Below the pieces are notes generated by a model. It was not told the DNA's origin and made no database searches. It saw only the letters and a program-made list of their open reading frames with translations. A DNA stretch of 64,000 nucleotides from Sinanaerobacter chloroacetimidivorans (lineage in GTDB: Bacteria; Bacillota; Clostridia; Peptostreptococcales; Anaerovoracaceae), in the NCBI RefSeq assembly GCF_018128545.1, contig NZ_JAGSND010000005.1, positions 161,468 through 225,467 of the forward strand, written 5' to 3'. Shown piece after piece: positions 49,803-59,150 of this stretch. The position numbers were made by a program, and so were the translations under genes. Position 1 is the stretch's first letter. Every line of letters begins with the position of its first letter.

Positions 49803-51182
49803 TTATTCCTGAATTCCGGGAATTTTAGGAAGGGTTGATAAGGACATTTCCAGATCTTCATCGGTAGGAATATAATCTTCCATAGTACCTTCATTATAGG
49901 AAGTATAAGCGGTCATGTCGAAGTATCCTGTTCCAGTGAGTCCGAAGAGAATGGTTTTTGCTTCTCCTGACTCTTTGCATCGCAGCGCTTCATCCATAGC
50001 GGCACGGATCGCATGAGCGGATTCCGGTGCGGGAAGAATGGTTTCGTTTTTCGCAAAGAAGGTAGCAGCTTCAAAGACTTTTGTCTGTTCTACGGCTACG
50101 GCCTCCATAGAACCATCATGATAAAGCTTTGAGAGCATAGGTGACATTCCATGGTAGCGAAGACCGCCTGCATGGTTGGCAGATGGAATGAAACCGCTTC
50201 CCAGTGTATACATCTTGGCGAGCGGAGTGATCTGGCCCAAATCGCAGAAATCATAGGCATATCGTCCTCTGGTGAAAGACGGACAGGAAGCGGGCTCTAC
50301 GGCTACGATTCTTGGATTTGCTTTTCCTGTCAGTTTATCCTGCATAAAGGGAGCAATAAGACCGCCAAGATTGGAGCCACCGCCGGCACAGCCAATCACT
50401 ACGTCAGGATATTCTCCCAGGATTTCCATGGCTGTTTTGGTTTCCAGACCGATAATGGATTGATGCAGCAATACCTGGTTGAGAACGGAACCGAGTACAT
50501 ATCGGTAGCCTTCTGATGTTACCGCCTTCTCAACTGCTTCTGAAATGGCACAGCCAAGACTTCCGCCGGTATTTGGATCTTTTTTCAGGATTTCGCGCCC
50601 AACATGGGTTGTGTCGCTGGGGCTTGCAATAACCTCAGCACCAAAGGTCTGCATCACGGCTTTTCGGAAGGGTTTCTGATTGTAAGAAACCTTCACCATA
50701 TATACTGTAAGCGGAAGGCCGAAATAAGCACAGGCTTCCGAAAGGGCAGTACCCCATTGCCCGGCACCTGTTTCTGTGGTAAGTCCCTTTAAGCCCTGCT
50801 CCTTGGCATAATAGGCCTGGGCGATGGCGGAATTCAGCTTATGACTTCCTGAGGTGTTGTTTCCTTCAAATTTATAATAGATCTTAGCCGGAGTATCCAA
50901 AGCCTTTTCAAGATTATAGGCACGAATTAAAGGAGAAGGACGGTAGATTTTATACATTTCCTGAACTTCTTCAGGTATGTCAACATAACGTGTTTCCGTA
51001 TCCAGTTCCTGTTTGGCAAGCTTCTCACAGAAGACAGGATACAGGTCTTCAACCTGGGCCGGCTTCATGGTGCCGGGATTAATCATCGGATCGTGCTGCT
51101 CTTTCATATCGGCTCTCAGGTTATACCATTGTTTGGGCATCTGCTCCTCTGATAAATACAATCTGTGTGGAATTTTACTCAT
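49803..51182 (-). CDS. trpB: TrpB-like PLP-dependent enzyme (TrpB2 type tryptophan synthase beta)
   Basis: 459 residues from ATG 51182, after AAAGGAG; the reading from 51335 runs through the T-box and is rejected. The PLP lysine is in NNTSGSHKLNSAIAQAYYAK and the phosphate loop is GCAGGGSNLGGLIAPF. The long N-terminal part (LYLSEEQMPKQWYNLRADMK) and total length are those of TrpB2, which makes tryptophan from indole and serine and often acts without TrpA. No other trp gene is nearby. A tryptophan T-box precedes it, supporting a role in tryptophan supply from salvaged indole. Confidence 0.92.
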   Translation of the reverse strand: MSKIPHRLYLSEEQMPKQWYNLRADMKEQHDPMINPGTMKPAQVEDLYPVFCEKLAKQELDTETRYVDIPEEVQEMYKIYRPSPLIRAYNLEKALDTPAKIYYKFEGNNTSGSHKLNSAIAQAYYAKEQGLKGLTTETGAGQWGTALSEACAYFGLPLTVYMVKVSYNQKPFRKAVMQTFGAEVIASPSDTTHVGREILKKDPNTGGSLGCAISEAVEKAVTSEGYRYVLGSVLNQVLLHQSIIGLETKTAMEILGEYPDVVIGCAGGGSNLGGLIAPFMQDKLTGKANPRIVAVEPASCPSFTRGRYAYDFCDLGQITPLAKMYTLGSGFIPSANHAGGLRYHGMSPMLSKLYHDGSMEAVAVEQTKVFEAATFFAKNETILPAPESAHAIRAAMDEALRCKESGEAKTILFGLTGTGYFDMTAYTSYNEGTMEDYIPTDEDLEMSLSTLPKIPGIQE

Positions 51183-51526
51183 TGTTTTTTCTCCTTTCAA
51201 ATATGTTTTCAATGCTGCTTTTACGTAATAAAAAAGACCTCTGTCACTAGCTTTCACTAGGGACAAAAGTCTGTTGCTTCTGCGGTACCACCCTGTTTGA
51301 TGCAATTTGCACCCACTCTTATCATACACAATCATGCATGCTCCCTTGATAACAGGCGGAGATCCCGTCAGGCGCTACTGGCAATCGATCCATTACAATT
51401 GTGTTCGTCCTGCCCTCATAAGTCCATTCGGCACAGCGTCATTTACCGCATTCCCACCAGCAGCGGCTCTCTGTGAAAAGTAACATCCATGCTTACTATT
51501 CTTAATCAACGGTTTTACTATTGTTT
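51183..51526 (-). promoter_or_regulatory. Tryptophan T-box leader of trpB2
   Basis: On the minus strand the T-box sequence AGGGTGGTACCGC lies at 51282-51294. A terminator stem with a T-run lies at 51229-51271, and stem I lies upstream to about 51485. The specifier loop reads GAATGGACTT, with TGG (Trp) at 51424-51426. Uncharged tRNA-Trp would stabilise the antiterminator and allow trpB2 expression. The transcript should start near 51526. Confidence 0.9.
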
Positions 51527-51532
51527 TTCTGT

Positions 51533-51561
51533 AGTATATGCTCTGTTTGTATATTTGTCAA
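51533..51561 (-). promoter_or_regulatory. Sigma-A promoter of the T-box/trpB2 transcript
   Basis: On the minus strand TTGACA (51556-51561), a 17-base spacer and TATACT (51533-51538): a near-consensus housekeeping promoter. Confidence 0.85.
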
Positions 51562-51641
51562 CAATTTTTTACCAAAAGATCATTTTACAGCTTTCGTAAT
51601 TTCAGTTTATTGAATAAGATATAATCCTGGAACCGATCTCT

Positions 51642-53156
51642 CTAATCAGAGGTCACATCCTGAAAATTCCCCTTGCGATACAAGGTAATCTTCGCTACGG
51701 TGACGGGGTTATGGGGCAGGAGTAAGCCGCATATAACAAACGTGATCCCGTTTATCATCAGTGCGATCACACCTGAATGCAAAGGGAGATCGATGGTTTT
51801 CATAAAGGAAAAATACAGGGTAAAAAAGACACCCGCCATGAGTCCTGCTGCGGCACCCTGCGCATTGGACTTTTCCCATAAAAGTGCTCCTGCAACAGGT
51901 ACGATTAATTGTGACATTCCACAGAGCGCGATAAATCCCATATCCACGATAGAAATGGGAGACTCGGCGAAAACCAGGGCCAGATACGCAGCGGCAGAAA
52001 ATACGACTATGCAAAGTTTTGCAATAAAAACGATATGTTTTTCCGAAGATTTCGGGCGGAAATACCGTTTGTAAATATCCAAAGTCAATAAAGCGGATAC
52101 CGCATGGATTCCTGAATTTGCGGTAGACAGGCATGCAGCGGCGCCGCAGCACATAATCAGGGCCATGAACCACCCGGGAGCGAATTCCACCAGCAGGATC
52201 GGAAGAATGGCATCAGCCGAAGCCTGTACGCCTTCCGGTTTCAAAAGTGCTGCCGCGCTTCCTGCAAGAATAGAGCCTACATAGGCAATGGTTCCCAGGC
52301 TTAGCAGCAACGGCATGATATAAAATGTTTTGGCTTCTTTGGTAGCATACATTCTGAGCCAGATTTGGGGTCCCATCACCACACCGATAGGAATGATGAG
52401 GAACATGGAAATCCACATGGTAACACCGGCCGTATCCGAACCAACAGGCAGAAGGATCAGATCAGGCCGTTTGGTGATCAAATCCTCAAATAAAATATCA
52501 ACGCCCCCGACTTTCGATACCAGAAAATAGCCTCCGGCAATCAAACCCAAAAAAATAAGCAGTCCGTAAAAAATATCCGTCCATGCAACAGCCCGTAAAC
52601 CTCCGGCCCAAAGATAGATAATCATAACAACATAGAACATGAGTGCACAGATCTGCCAGGGAATGACTCCTTTCGTGGCGATTTCAATAATGATAGCACC
52701 ACCGTAAAGCTGTATCTGCAGATAGGGGATGGTAAAAATAATCATGATGGCGGTTACCAGTAAACTTAATTTCCTGGAATCATAAATATCAGTAAAAAAA
52801 GAAATGGGAGTGAGATATCCTTTTTCCTTTCCGTACTGGGCGATTTTTGCTCCGAACAGCAGATAAAGGAGCCCGAATAAAACATTCCAGCCAATGGCCG
52901 TCCAATAGACGGAACCCACCGAATAAAAATAGGAAATGGAGCCCAAAAAGGCAAAGGAACTCCACCAGGTAGCATATACGGTAAAGAACGAAACCATCGT
53001 TCCCATATTTCTGTTATAGATAAAAAAATCATTGATGGTGGAAATGGAGTTTTGTGACGCAAGAGAACCGATAACCAATGGAATGACAGTGAAAATCAAA
53101 ATGATAGGAATTGGAATATTGGAATAAAATAGTTCTTCTAATGATTCAAAATTCAC
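51642..53156 (-). CDS. Sodium:solute symporter family protein (first paralogue)
   Basis: 504 residues from GTG 53156, after AAAGGAGATG; about 13 membrane helices. The SSS signature is seen in TVYATWWSSFAFLGSISYFY, AGGLRAVAWTDIFYGLLIFL and CGAAACLSTANSGIHAVSAL. It couples solute import to sodium. It is paralogous to the transporter at 56268 (shared YLQIQL-GGA and GGLRAVAWTDIFYG). Unlike that one it has no adjacent small partner; an orphan small partner is found at 60855. Substrate is unknown. Confidence 0.9.
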   Translation of the reverse strand: MNFESLEELFYSNIPIPIILIFTVIPLVIGSLASQNSISTINDFFIYNRNMGTMVSFFTVYATWWSSFAFLGSISYFYSVGSVYWTAIGWNVLFGLLYLLFGAKIAQYGKEKGYLTPISFFTDIYDSRKLSLLVTAIMIIFTIPYLQIQLYGGAIIIEIATKGVIPWQICALMFYVVMIIYLWAGGLRAVAWTDIFYGLLIFLGLIAGGYFLVSKVGGVDILFEDLITKRPDLILLPVGSDTAGVTMWISMFLIIPIGVVMGPQIWLRMYATKEAKTFYIMPLLLSLGTIAYVGSILAGSAAALLKPEGVQASADAILPILLVEFAPGWFMALIMCCGAAACLSTANSGIHAVSALLTLDIYKRYFRPKSSEKHIVFIAKLCIVVFSAAAYLALVFAESPISIVDMGFIALCGMSQLIVPVAGALLWEKSNAQGAAAGLMAGVFFTLYFSFMKTIDLPLHSGVIALMINGITFVICGLLLPHNPVTVAKITLYRKGNFQDVTSD

Positions 53157-53264
53157 CTTTTCATCTCCTTTCTCAATGATGTTGAAAACCATAATTAGTA
53201 TAACATAAAGCACACAGAAGATGTAAATGATTCTCCATTGGAAGGGATAAAATATGCATCGAAC

Positions 53265-53292
53265 TTGACACACGGATATTTCTATTTATACT
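53265..53292 (+). promoter_or_regulatory. Promoter of the PAS kinase operon
   Basis: TTGACA at 53265-53270, a 16-base spacer and TATACT at 53287-53292, about 55 bp before the kinase ATG. Confidence 0.75.
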
Positions 53293-53347
53293 TTAAGTAA
53301 ATCAAGTGAATTCATATGAAAGGTTACAGTGAACGGAGAATGCGCAG

Positions 53348-54994
53348 ATGAGTAAATTTGTAAAATTATGGATAGGAAGCTGCCTGTTCTATATGGCAGA
53401 TATTTTTATTCTGTTTCTGATTTTTTCCCGACTCATACCATCAGAAGTTGCAGAATCCATGCTGGCGATTCTTTTCAATATCCTCAGCGTCTATGCTTTG
53501 TGGTTTGTGTTTTCTGCCTGTTGTGCCATTGACAATATCCCGATCAAAAAATTTTGGGAACGATATATTCTATTGTTGATTATTTACAGCGCCGTGTTGA
53601 GAGTAAGCAATTCAGAACAGCTGATCATTGCATTGCCCTTTTATCTTTATCAAATCGTTCTAAACGGCGGGATCCTGTTTACCATATTCAGTAAATGGAG
53701 ATTTTCTCTCGGGGTAAAAATTTGGACTGCTTTTATCATTTCGGCAGGCAGCATATTCCAGCTGTATTGCAGTCTCAATATAATTGTGAAGAACTTTTCT
53801 TTTTCGGTGCTTTATGCGGACGTTTGCTTCCTCCTGCTTCTGAATTTCACCATGACGTACCTGCATCAGAAAATCTGGAATATCAATCTGGCAATCAGGG
53901 ATGATTATTTATACGCTTTGGCTGAAAAAGCGGTGGATATTATTTTTTACTATACCCTGCGGCCTTTCCCGAGATTTTCTTTTATCAGTCCTTCGGTGGA
54001 GAATATCGTCGGCTACAAGCAAAGTGATTTTTACCGAAACCCAAAGCTGTATCTGGAGCTTACCCATGAGGACGACAGGGATATCATTCAAAGAGCATTT
54101 TCTTCAGAGGCAGTTTCGGTAAATAAAAACTTTATCCGGTGGCAAAGAAAGGATGGTGAATTTATTTACCTTGAGTTTCATAACACACCGATTTTCTATG
54201 GAGGAAAGCTGACGGCTGTTGAAGGGATTTTGCGTGATATCACCGACAGAAAAATGGTTGAAAAAGAAATGCTGGATTCGAAAAAATCCAAGCAGATACT
54301 GCTCTCTTATATATCTCATGAATTGAAAACTCCGATTACGTACATTGTCGGTTATGCCGAAGCCCTTCAGAACAATTTATATCTAGAAGAAGCAGATAAA
54401 AAAAATGCCATTGATTTGATATCCACAAAGGCCGTATTTTTGCAGAAATTGGTGGATGACCTGTTTCAATTGAGTAAAATGGAAGCCAACCAATTTTCTT
54501 TCGAATTTATTCAGACAAAGGTATATAGTTTATACCGGTTTCTGGAAGAAAAGCATAAGCATGATCTGATGAATACCGGCATCCATTACACCACAATGAT
54601 AGAAGATCGCCTGAAAGATGAGAAGTACGAGGTTTTGGTAGATATCAAGCGCATTCAGCAAGTATTCGGGAATCTGCTGCATAATGCAATTAACCATACC
54701 CCTGCAAATGGCAGCATCAGCTGTCAATGCAGCCTGGATGAAAAGAAAGAGCAAATCATCTTTAAAATCATAGATTCAGGAGTAGGGATTCCCAAAGAAG
54801 ATCTACCTTATATTTTTAAAGCTTTTTACCGCGGCAAGACCAAGGCCTCCCAATCAAAAGAGGGCAGCGGGCTGGGACTTAGCCTTTCGGCACAAATTAT
54901 ACAGGCACATAAAGGAACGATAGAAGTGGAATCGAATAAAGGGAAAGGAAGTATCTTTGTTTTTACTATCCCTCTTTATTCACAGGAAGGCTGA
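53348..54994 (+). CDS. PAS-domain sensor histidine kinase
   Basis: 548 residues. Six hydrophobic N-terminal helices (about 5-180) precede a PAS domain (about 215-310, FSFISPSVENIVGYKQSDFY ... GILRDITDRK). The phospho-accepting histidine is in LLSYISHELKTPITYIVGYA near 324. ATP-binding boxes are FGNLLHNAINHTPA, IIDSGVGIPKEDLPYIFKAF and GSGLGLSLSAQIIQ. It pairs with the response regulator at 55074, 79 bp downstream. Flanked by two paralogous symporters, it probably senses their substrate. Confidence 0.9.
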   Translation: MSKFVKLWIGSCLFYMADIFILFLIFSRLIPSEVAESMLAILFNILSVYALWFVFSACCAIDNIPIKKFWERYILLLIIYSAVLRVSNSEQLIIALPFYLYQIVLNGGILFTIFSKWRFSLGVKIWTAFIISAGSIFQLYCSLNIIVKNFSFSVLYADVCFLLLLNFTMTYLHQKIWNINLAIRDDYLYALAEKAVDIIFYYTLRPFPRFSFISPSVENIVGYKQSDFYRNPKLYLELTHEDDRDIIQRAFSSEAVSVNKNFIRWQRKDGEFIYLEFHNTPIFYGGKLTAVEGILRDITDRKMVEKEMLDSKKSKQILLSYISHELKTPITYIVGYAEALQNNLYLEEADKKNAIDLISTKAVFLQKLVDDLFQLSKMEANQFSFEFIQTKVYSLYRFLEEKHKHDLMNTGIHYTTMIEDRLKDEKYEVLVDIKRIQQVFGNLLHNAINHTPANGSISCQCSLDEKKEQIIFKIIDSGVGIPKEDLPYIFKAFYRGKTKASQSKEGSGLGLSLSAQIIQAHKGTIEVESNKGKGSIFVFTIPLYSQEG

Positions 54995-55073
54995 TTGGAG
55001 AAGAAAAAATAAAAGAGAAGATAAGCAGGATGTTAATCGGAATGAGATATAGACATGGAGAGGAGAATCCCAT

Positions 55074-55784
55074 ATGTCCAGTGAAAAAATATTGATCGTA
55101 GATGACGAAAAGCAAATCTGTACTTTAATAAAATCATTTTTGGAAAAAGAGCAGTATCAAACCTATACGGCCTATGATGCGGAGAACGCTCTGCGCATTT
55201 GCGATGAGATTGAACCGGAACTGATTATTCTTGACGTAATGCTTCCGGATATCAGTGGAGTTGATTTATGTTTGGAATTGAGAAGAAAAACTCAGTGCCC
55301 TATTTTATTCTTAAGCTGTAAATCGGAGGAAATCGATAAAATTATCGCCTTGTCGGCCGGCGGGGATGACTATATCACAAAACCTTTCCAATCAGGGGAA
55401 CTCATTGCAAGAGTAAAAGCGCATTTAAGACGAAATCGGATCTTGGCTTCACCGCCGAAAAAAGCCCGAAATTACAATTACGAAGGGCTTTATGTGGATC
55501 TGGATGCCCATCAGGTTTTCCTGGATAATGCGGAAGTCAATCTTACGCCGAAGGAGTTTGATATTTTGGCTATTTTGATTGAAAATCCCAAAAGAGTTTT
55601 CAGTATGGACCAGCTATTTGAAATGGTGTGGAAGATAGACAGCTTGGAGGGCGACAGCCGAACGATTATGGTATATATTAGCAATATTCGAAAAAAGATA
55701 GAACCGGAAAAGCGCGGCATAAAATATATTATTAATGTTAGAGGGGTTGGCTATAAATTTAATAATTCTTTAAAACGGACATAG
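55074..55784 (+). CDS. OmpR/PhoB-type response regulator
   Basis: 236 residues. The receiver domain has acidic residues in IVDDEK, phospho-aspartate in LIILDVMLPDISGVDL near 53, and lysine in DDYITKPFQSGELIARV. The C-terminal winged helix reads LTPKEFDILAILIENPKRVF, then IMVYISNIRKKIEPEKRGIK. It is the partner of the PAS kinase and probably regulates the symporter/hydrolase operon 245 bp downstream. Confidence 0.93.
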   Translation: MSSEKILIVDDEKQICTLIKSFLEKEQYQTYTAYDAENALRICDEIEPELIILDVMLPDISGVDLCLELRRKTQCPILFLSCKSEEIDKIIALSAGGDDYITKPFQSGELIARVKAHLRRNRILASPPKKARNYNYEGLYVDLDAHQVFLDNAEVNLTPKEFDILAILIENPKRVFSMDQLFEMVWKIDSLEGDSRTIMVYISNIRKKIEPEKRGIKYIINVRGVGYKFNNSLKRT

Positions 55785-55835
55785 CAACATGGCAGCCGAT
55801 TTCTGACAAATTGGATGCCCAAGAGTTCACTCATA

Positions 55836-55874
55836 GCGCTCAGGCGATCATAGAGATCCTCTGAGCGTTTTCTT
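55836..55874 (+). terminator. Terminator after the response regulator gene
   Basis: CGCTCAG (55837-55843) pairs with CTGAGCG (55861-55867), followed by TTTTCTTTT. Confidence 0.8.
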
Positions 55875-56028
55875 TTATCCGGAAATTTCTAATAAAAAGG
55901 CCTTAAGGCAATCTAAATAAAATCTTAAGTTTATTTTAGAGAACCTAAATCGTATTCAGTATAAAACTAATGTAAATTATAGATAATTCAGAATTGACTG
56001 AAAATAAACTTTTGAAGGAGGAATTTAG

Positions 56029-56268
56029 ATGTCAAAACGAAAAATGACAGGTAAGACGAAACTTATCTGGGTCCTGCTGCTGATCGGTTTTTTAGCAATG
56101 GAATTCCCGGGGGTACTCTTCTTCCACAAAATGGCGGATCCATTCCTTTTGGGTCTTCCGTTCATCTATGGCTATATCTTGTGTTGGTGGGCTTATATGT
56201 GCATCGTATTATTTTATGCCTATAAAACAGGATGGGGCCACCCCGAAGGAGAAGGAGGCGACAAGTAA
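56029..56268 (+). CDS. Small membrane partner of the sodium:solute symporter (DUF3311-like)
   Basis: 79 residues with two membrane helices (IWVLLLIGFLAMEFPGVLFF and LGLPFIYGYILCWWAYMCIV). The LGLPFIYGY motif is typical of DUF3311-type small proteins encoded next to SSS transporters. AAGGAGG lies before the ATG. The stop overlaps the start of the symporter gene (TAATG). It resembles the protein at 60855. It is probably a subunit or assembly factor of the transporter. Confidence 0.75.
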   Translation: MSKRKMTGKTKLIWVLLLIGFLAMEFPGVLFFHKMADPFLLGLPFIYGYILCWWAYMCIVLFYAYKTGWGHPEGEGGDK

Positions 56269-57746
56269 TGACTGGAACCAATATTGCGGCATTATTGATT
56301 ATTGCTTTATTTATGCTGATCCCCCTTGCTATGGGAGCGTATGCAGGAAGAAAATCCATACCTACGACAGAGGACTTCTTTGTTCAAGGAAGAGGAATGG
56401 GTTCGGTAGCCGTATTTTTTACCGTTGCTGCAACCTGGTGGAGTGCCTTTGCATTCATGGGATCCAACTCCTATTTTTATTTAAAAGGACCTCTTTACTG
56501 GACTGCTATCGCATGGAATATTTTATTTGGAATCCTTTATTTCGTAGTAGGAAAGCGAGTATGGTTTCTGGGTAAAACCAATAACTACATCACTCCGAAA
56601 GACTTCTTTAAGCATCAGTACGGCTCGGAAGCTTTAGGAAATATCGTTGCCATCATTATGTTAATCTTTACTTTACCTTATCTGCAAATTCAGCTGACCG
56701 GCGGTGCTTATCTCATCGAAGTCGCTTCCGGCGGAATTATTAACTTTAAATTTGCAGCACTATTATTCTATCTTGTCATTATTATTTACGTATGGTCCGG
56801 AGGTTTAAGAGCGGTTGCCTGGACAGACATTTTCTACGGAGTGCTCTTATTCTTTGGAATGATTTACGGAGGAATCTACATAGCGAATCTTCTTGGTGAT
56901 CCTACGGAAATGTTTGAACAGCTCAGGGAAGTGAAGCCTGAAAATCTGGCTTTGCAGGAAAATGCCTGGATGGCATGGCTTGCCATGTTTATCATAACAC
57001 CTGTCGGATCCTTTATGGGCCCACAGCTATGGACCCGTATGTATGCGGTAAAATCAGCAAAGCTGTTCAATTTAATGCCCTTCCTTTTAGGCTTTGCAGC
57101 TATTGCTTATATAGGCTCCATGCTTGTAGGAAATTCTGCTGTCATTTTAGAACCTGCCATTGAACAGACCGATAAAGTACTGCCTGTTATCCTTTACAAA
57201 TATGCGCCTTTTGTAATGGCATCCTTTATCATTGCCTGCGGAGCGGCAGCAGCCATGTCCACAGCCAATTCCCAGATCCATTCCATGTCGGCAGTCTATA
57301 CGGTAGACTTCCATAAGACTTATATCAATAAGAACTTAAGTGAAAAACAGCTTGTATGGGTTGGCAGATGGTGTATCCTGATCCTCTCGGCTGTTGCCTA
57401 TGTCATGGCATTATATGTCCCTGGATTGCTGGTAAATATCGGACTTGTGGCACTTGCAGGAACTGCCCAGGTCATCGTACCTACCGTGGGAGCCCTGTTC
57501 TGGAAGAAGTCAACGGTTGCAGGTGCTATTTCGGGCATATTGGCAGGTACCATCCTTCTCATCGTATTCACCTTTGTACCCGGCACAATCCCCGGACCTT
57601 TTGCCTTCGGCGGCGGCGGTCTGCTCTCCCTGTTCTGCAACATCGTGGTATTCTTTGCAGTAAGCAGCGTGACAAAAGCCAGACCAAAGGAGTTGTTAGA
57701 TGAGCTGGATAAACAATATGATGATTTCTATAATAAAAAATATTAA
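56268..57746 (+). CDS. Sodium:solute symporter family protein (second paralogue)
   Basis: 492 residues from ATG 56268, overlapping the small partner's stop; about 13 membrane helices. SSS motifs: VAATWWSAFAFMGSNSYFYL, WSGGLRAVAWTDIFYGVLLF and CGAAAAMSTANSQIHSMSAV. It is followed by hydrolase genes, so it likely imports an amino-acid derivative or amide for hydrolysis. The substrate cannot be read from sequence. Confidence 0.92.
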   Translation: MTGTNIAALLIIALFMLIPLAMGAYAGRKSIPTTEDFFVQGRGMGSVAVFFTVAATWWSAFAFMGSNSYFYLKGPLYWTAIAWNILFGILYFVVGKRVWFLGKTNNYITPKDFFKHQYGSEALGNIVAIIMLIFTLPYLQIQLTGGAYLIEVASGGIINFKFAALLFYLVIIIYVWSGGLRAVAWTDIFYGVLLFFGMIYGGIYIANLLGDPTEMFEQLREVKPENLALQENAWMAWLAMFIITPVGSFMGPQLWTRMYAVKSAKLFNLMPFLLGFAAIAYIGSMLVGNSAVILEPAIEQTDKVLPVILYKYAPFVMASFIIACGAAAAMSTANSQIHSMSAVYTVDFHKTYINKNLSEKQLVWVGRWCILILSAVAYVMALYVPGLLVNIGLVALAGTAQVIVPTVGALFWKKSTVAGAISGILAGTILLIVFTFVPGTIPGPFAFGGGGLLSLFCNIVVFFAVSSVTKARPKELLDELDKQYDDFYNKKY

Positions 57747-57825
57747 ATAAAGCTGGAATCTGAAGGAGCTTGGTATAAGCTCCTTCAGATCATGTTTCGG
57801 AGTGGACATGAATTGGAGGCTGACC

Positions 57826-59136
57826 ATGATAGAAATAGAGAAAGTAAAGGAAATCTCTGCTTTATTCAACCCTCAGATGATTGAATTCTGTCAGAGGCTA
57901 ATCAGAACACCATCCCTGCCGGGTGAAGAAGAGGCCGTGTCGGAGCTTTTTCTTGAGGAAATGAAGCTTCTCGGATACGATGAAGTGTTTCGGGATCGCT
58001 GGGGCAATATCACAGGGGTGATTCGGGGAACCGAACCGGGTCCTGCCATTATGTACAATGGCCATCTTGATCACGTAGATCCGGGAGACCGTCTGGAGTG
58101 GGGAGGATATGACCCCTATGGTGCGGAAATTGATGAATGCCCCGTGTTTGATCAAAATCTTACCCTGGAAGAAATCGTGCCGGTGATCCATGGCCGCGGC
58201 TCGGCGGACCTGAAAGGCGGAGCGGCAGCTCAGGTGTATGCTGGCGGTATTCTGGTTCAATTGAGAAAGGAAGGCTGCCCAATCAGGGGAACTTTTATTA
58301 TTTCGATGGTTTCCATGGAAGAAAACGGTGAGATGCTGGGTATGCTCAAGCTTCTAGACGAGACCTTCGCTGAAAAAGGTATCCATATAGACGGAATGGT
58401 GAATTGTGAACCGAGCAGCTTAAAAATTATGCTGGGACATCGAGGCAGAGTCGAACTGAAAGTTACGGTCTTTGGTTCCAGCTGTCATGGCAGTTCTCCC
58501 TGGCTTGGGGTAAATGCCGTTACGAAAGCTGCCAAACTAATTTTGGAAATTGAGAAAGCAGTCTGGTCCAACGGACACGAAGACAAAGATCTCGGAAGGT
58601 CAGGTATTGCTTTAACGATTATAGAATGTGAACCGGCAGCTCTGTGCATCGTTCCCGATAAGTGCCATATTACCTACGATCGAAGATTGGTGCCGGGAGA
58701 AACTGTAGAGGGTGCCATTGCGGAAATACAACACATTATTGACCGGCTGTCGGAAGAGGACGAAGAATTCAAAGCGGCTGTAAAGGTAAATTCTGCAGAG
58801 AGAAGAGCTTATACCGGAGCGGCTGCTGCCATAGAAAGCCAAAAAGAAGTATGGAAAATTGAGGCGGAGCACCCTTTTGTCCAGGCCTGTGCAAAGGGAT
58901 TGGAAGATGCCGGTCAGATACCCCAATTCGGTTATTGGAGCTTCAGCACGGATATCCCCGCGGTGGGTGCCAGAATGAAGAAACCTGTAATCGGATATTC
59001 CGGGATGCAGGAGTTTTATATTCACCGGCCCATAGAAAAAGTGAGAATCGATTATCTGGAAAAAAGTTTGGTTGGAAATGTGTCCATGTTCCTTAGGCTG
59101 GTACAATTGCCGAAGGAGGTGTTTCAATGCGAGTAA
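57826..59136 (+). CDS. M20-family metallohydrolase (YgeY-like)
   Basis: 436 residues from ATG 57826, after TTGGAGG. Zinc ligands and catalytic residues are in YNGHLDHVDPGD, GRGSADLKGGAAA and VSMEENGEMLG. The dimerisation domain contains HRGRVELKVTVFGSSCHGSS, with its conserved histidine, and the C-terminal histidine is in FYIHRPIEKV. The overall layout resembles YgeY-type peptidase/deacylases. It follows the symporter and precedes an amidohydrolase, so it probably cleaves the imported amide or peptide-like compound. Confidence 0.88.
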   Translation: MIEIEKVKEISALFNPQMIEFCQRLIRTPSLPGEEEAVSELFLEEMKLLGYDEVFRDRWGNITGVIRGTEPGPAIMYNGHLDHVDPGDRLEWGGYDPYGAEIDECPVFDQNLTLEEIVPVIHGRGSADLKGGAAAQVYAGGILVQLRKEGCPIRGTFIISMVSMEENGEMLGMLKLLDETFAEKGIHIDGMVNCEPSSLKIMLGHRGRVELKVTVFGSSCHGSSPWLGVNAVTKAAKLILEIEKAVWSNGHEDKDLGRSGIALTIIECEPAALCIVPDKCHITYDRRLVPGETVEGAIAEIQHIIDRLSEEDEEFKAAVKVNSAERRAYTGAAAAIESQKEVWKIEAEHPFVQACAKGLEDAGQIPQFGYWSFSTDIPAVGARMKKPVIGYSGMQEFYIHRPIEKVRIDYLEKSLVGNVSMFLRLVQLPKEVFQCE

Positions 59137-59150
59137 AGGGTGAGGTTTCC

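Noticed and set aside
51183..51335. 51-codon N-terminal extension of TrpB2
   Set aside because: The extension translates the T-box leader; TrpB2 homology and the ribosome-binding site start at ATG 51182.
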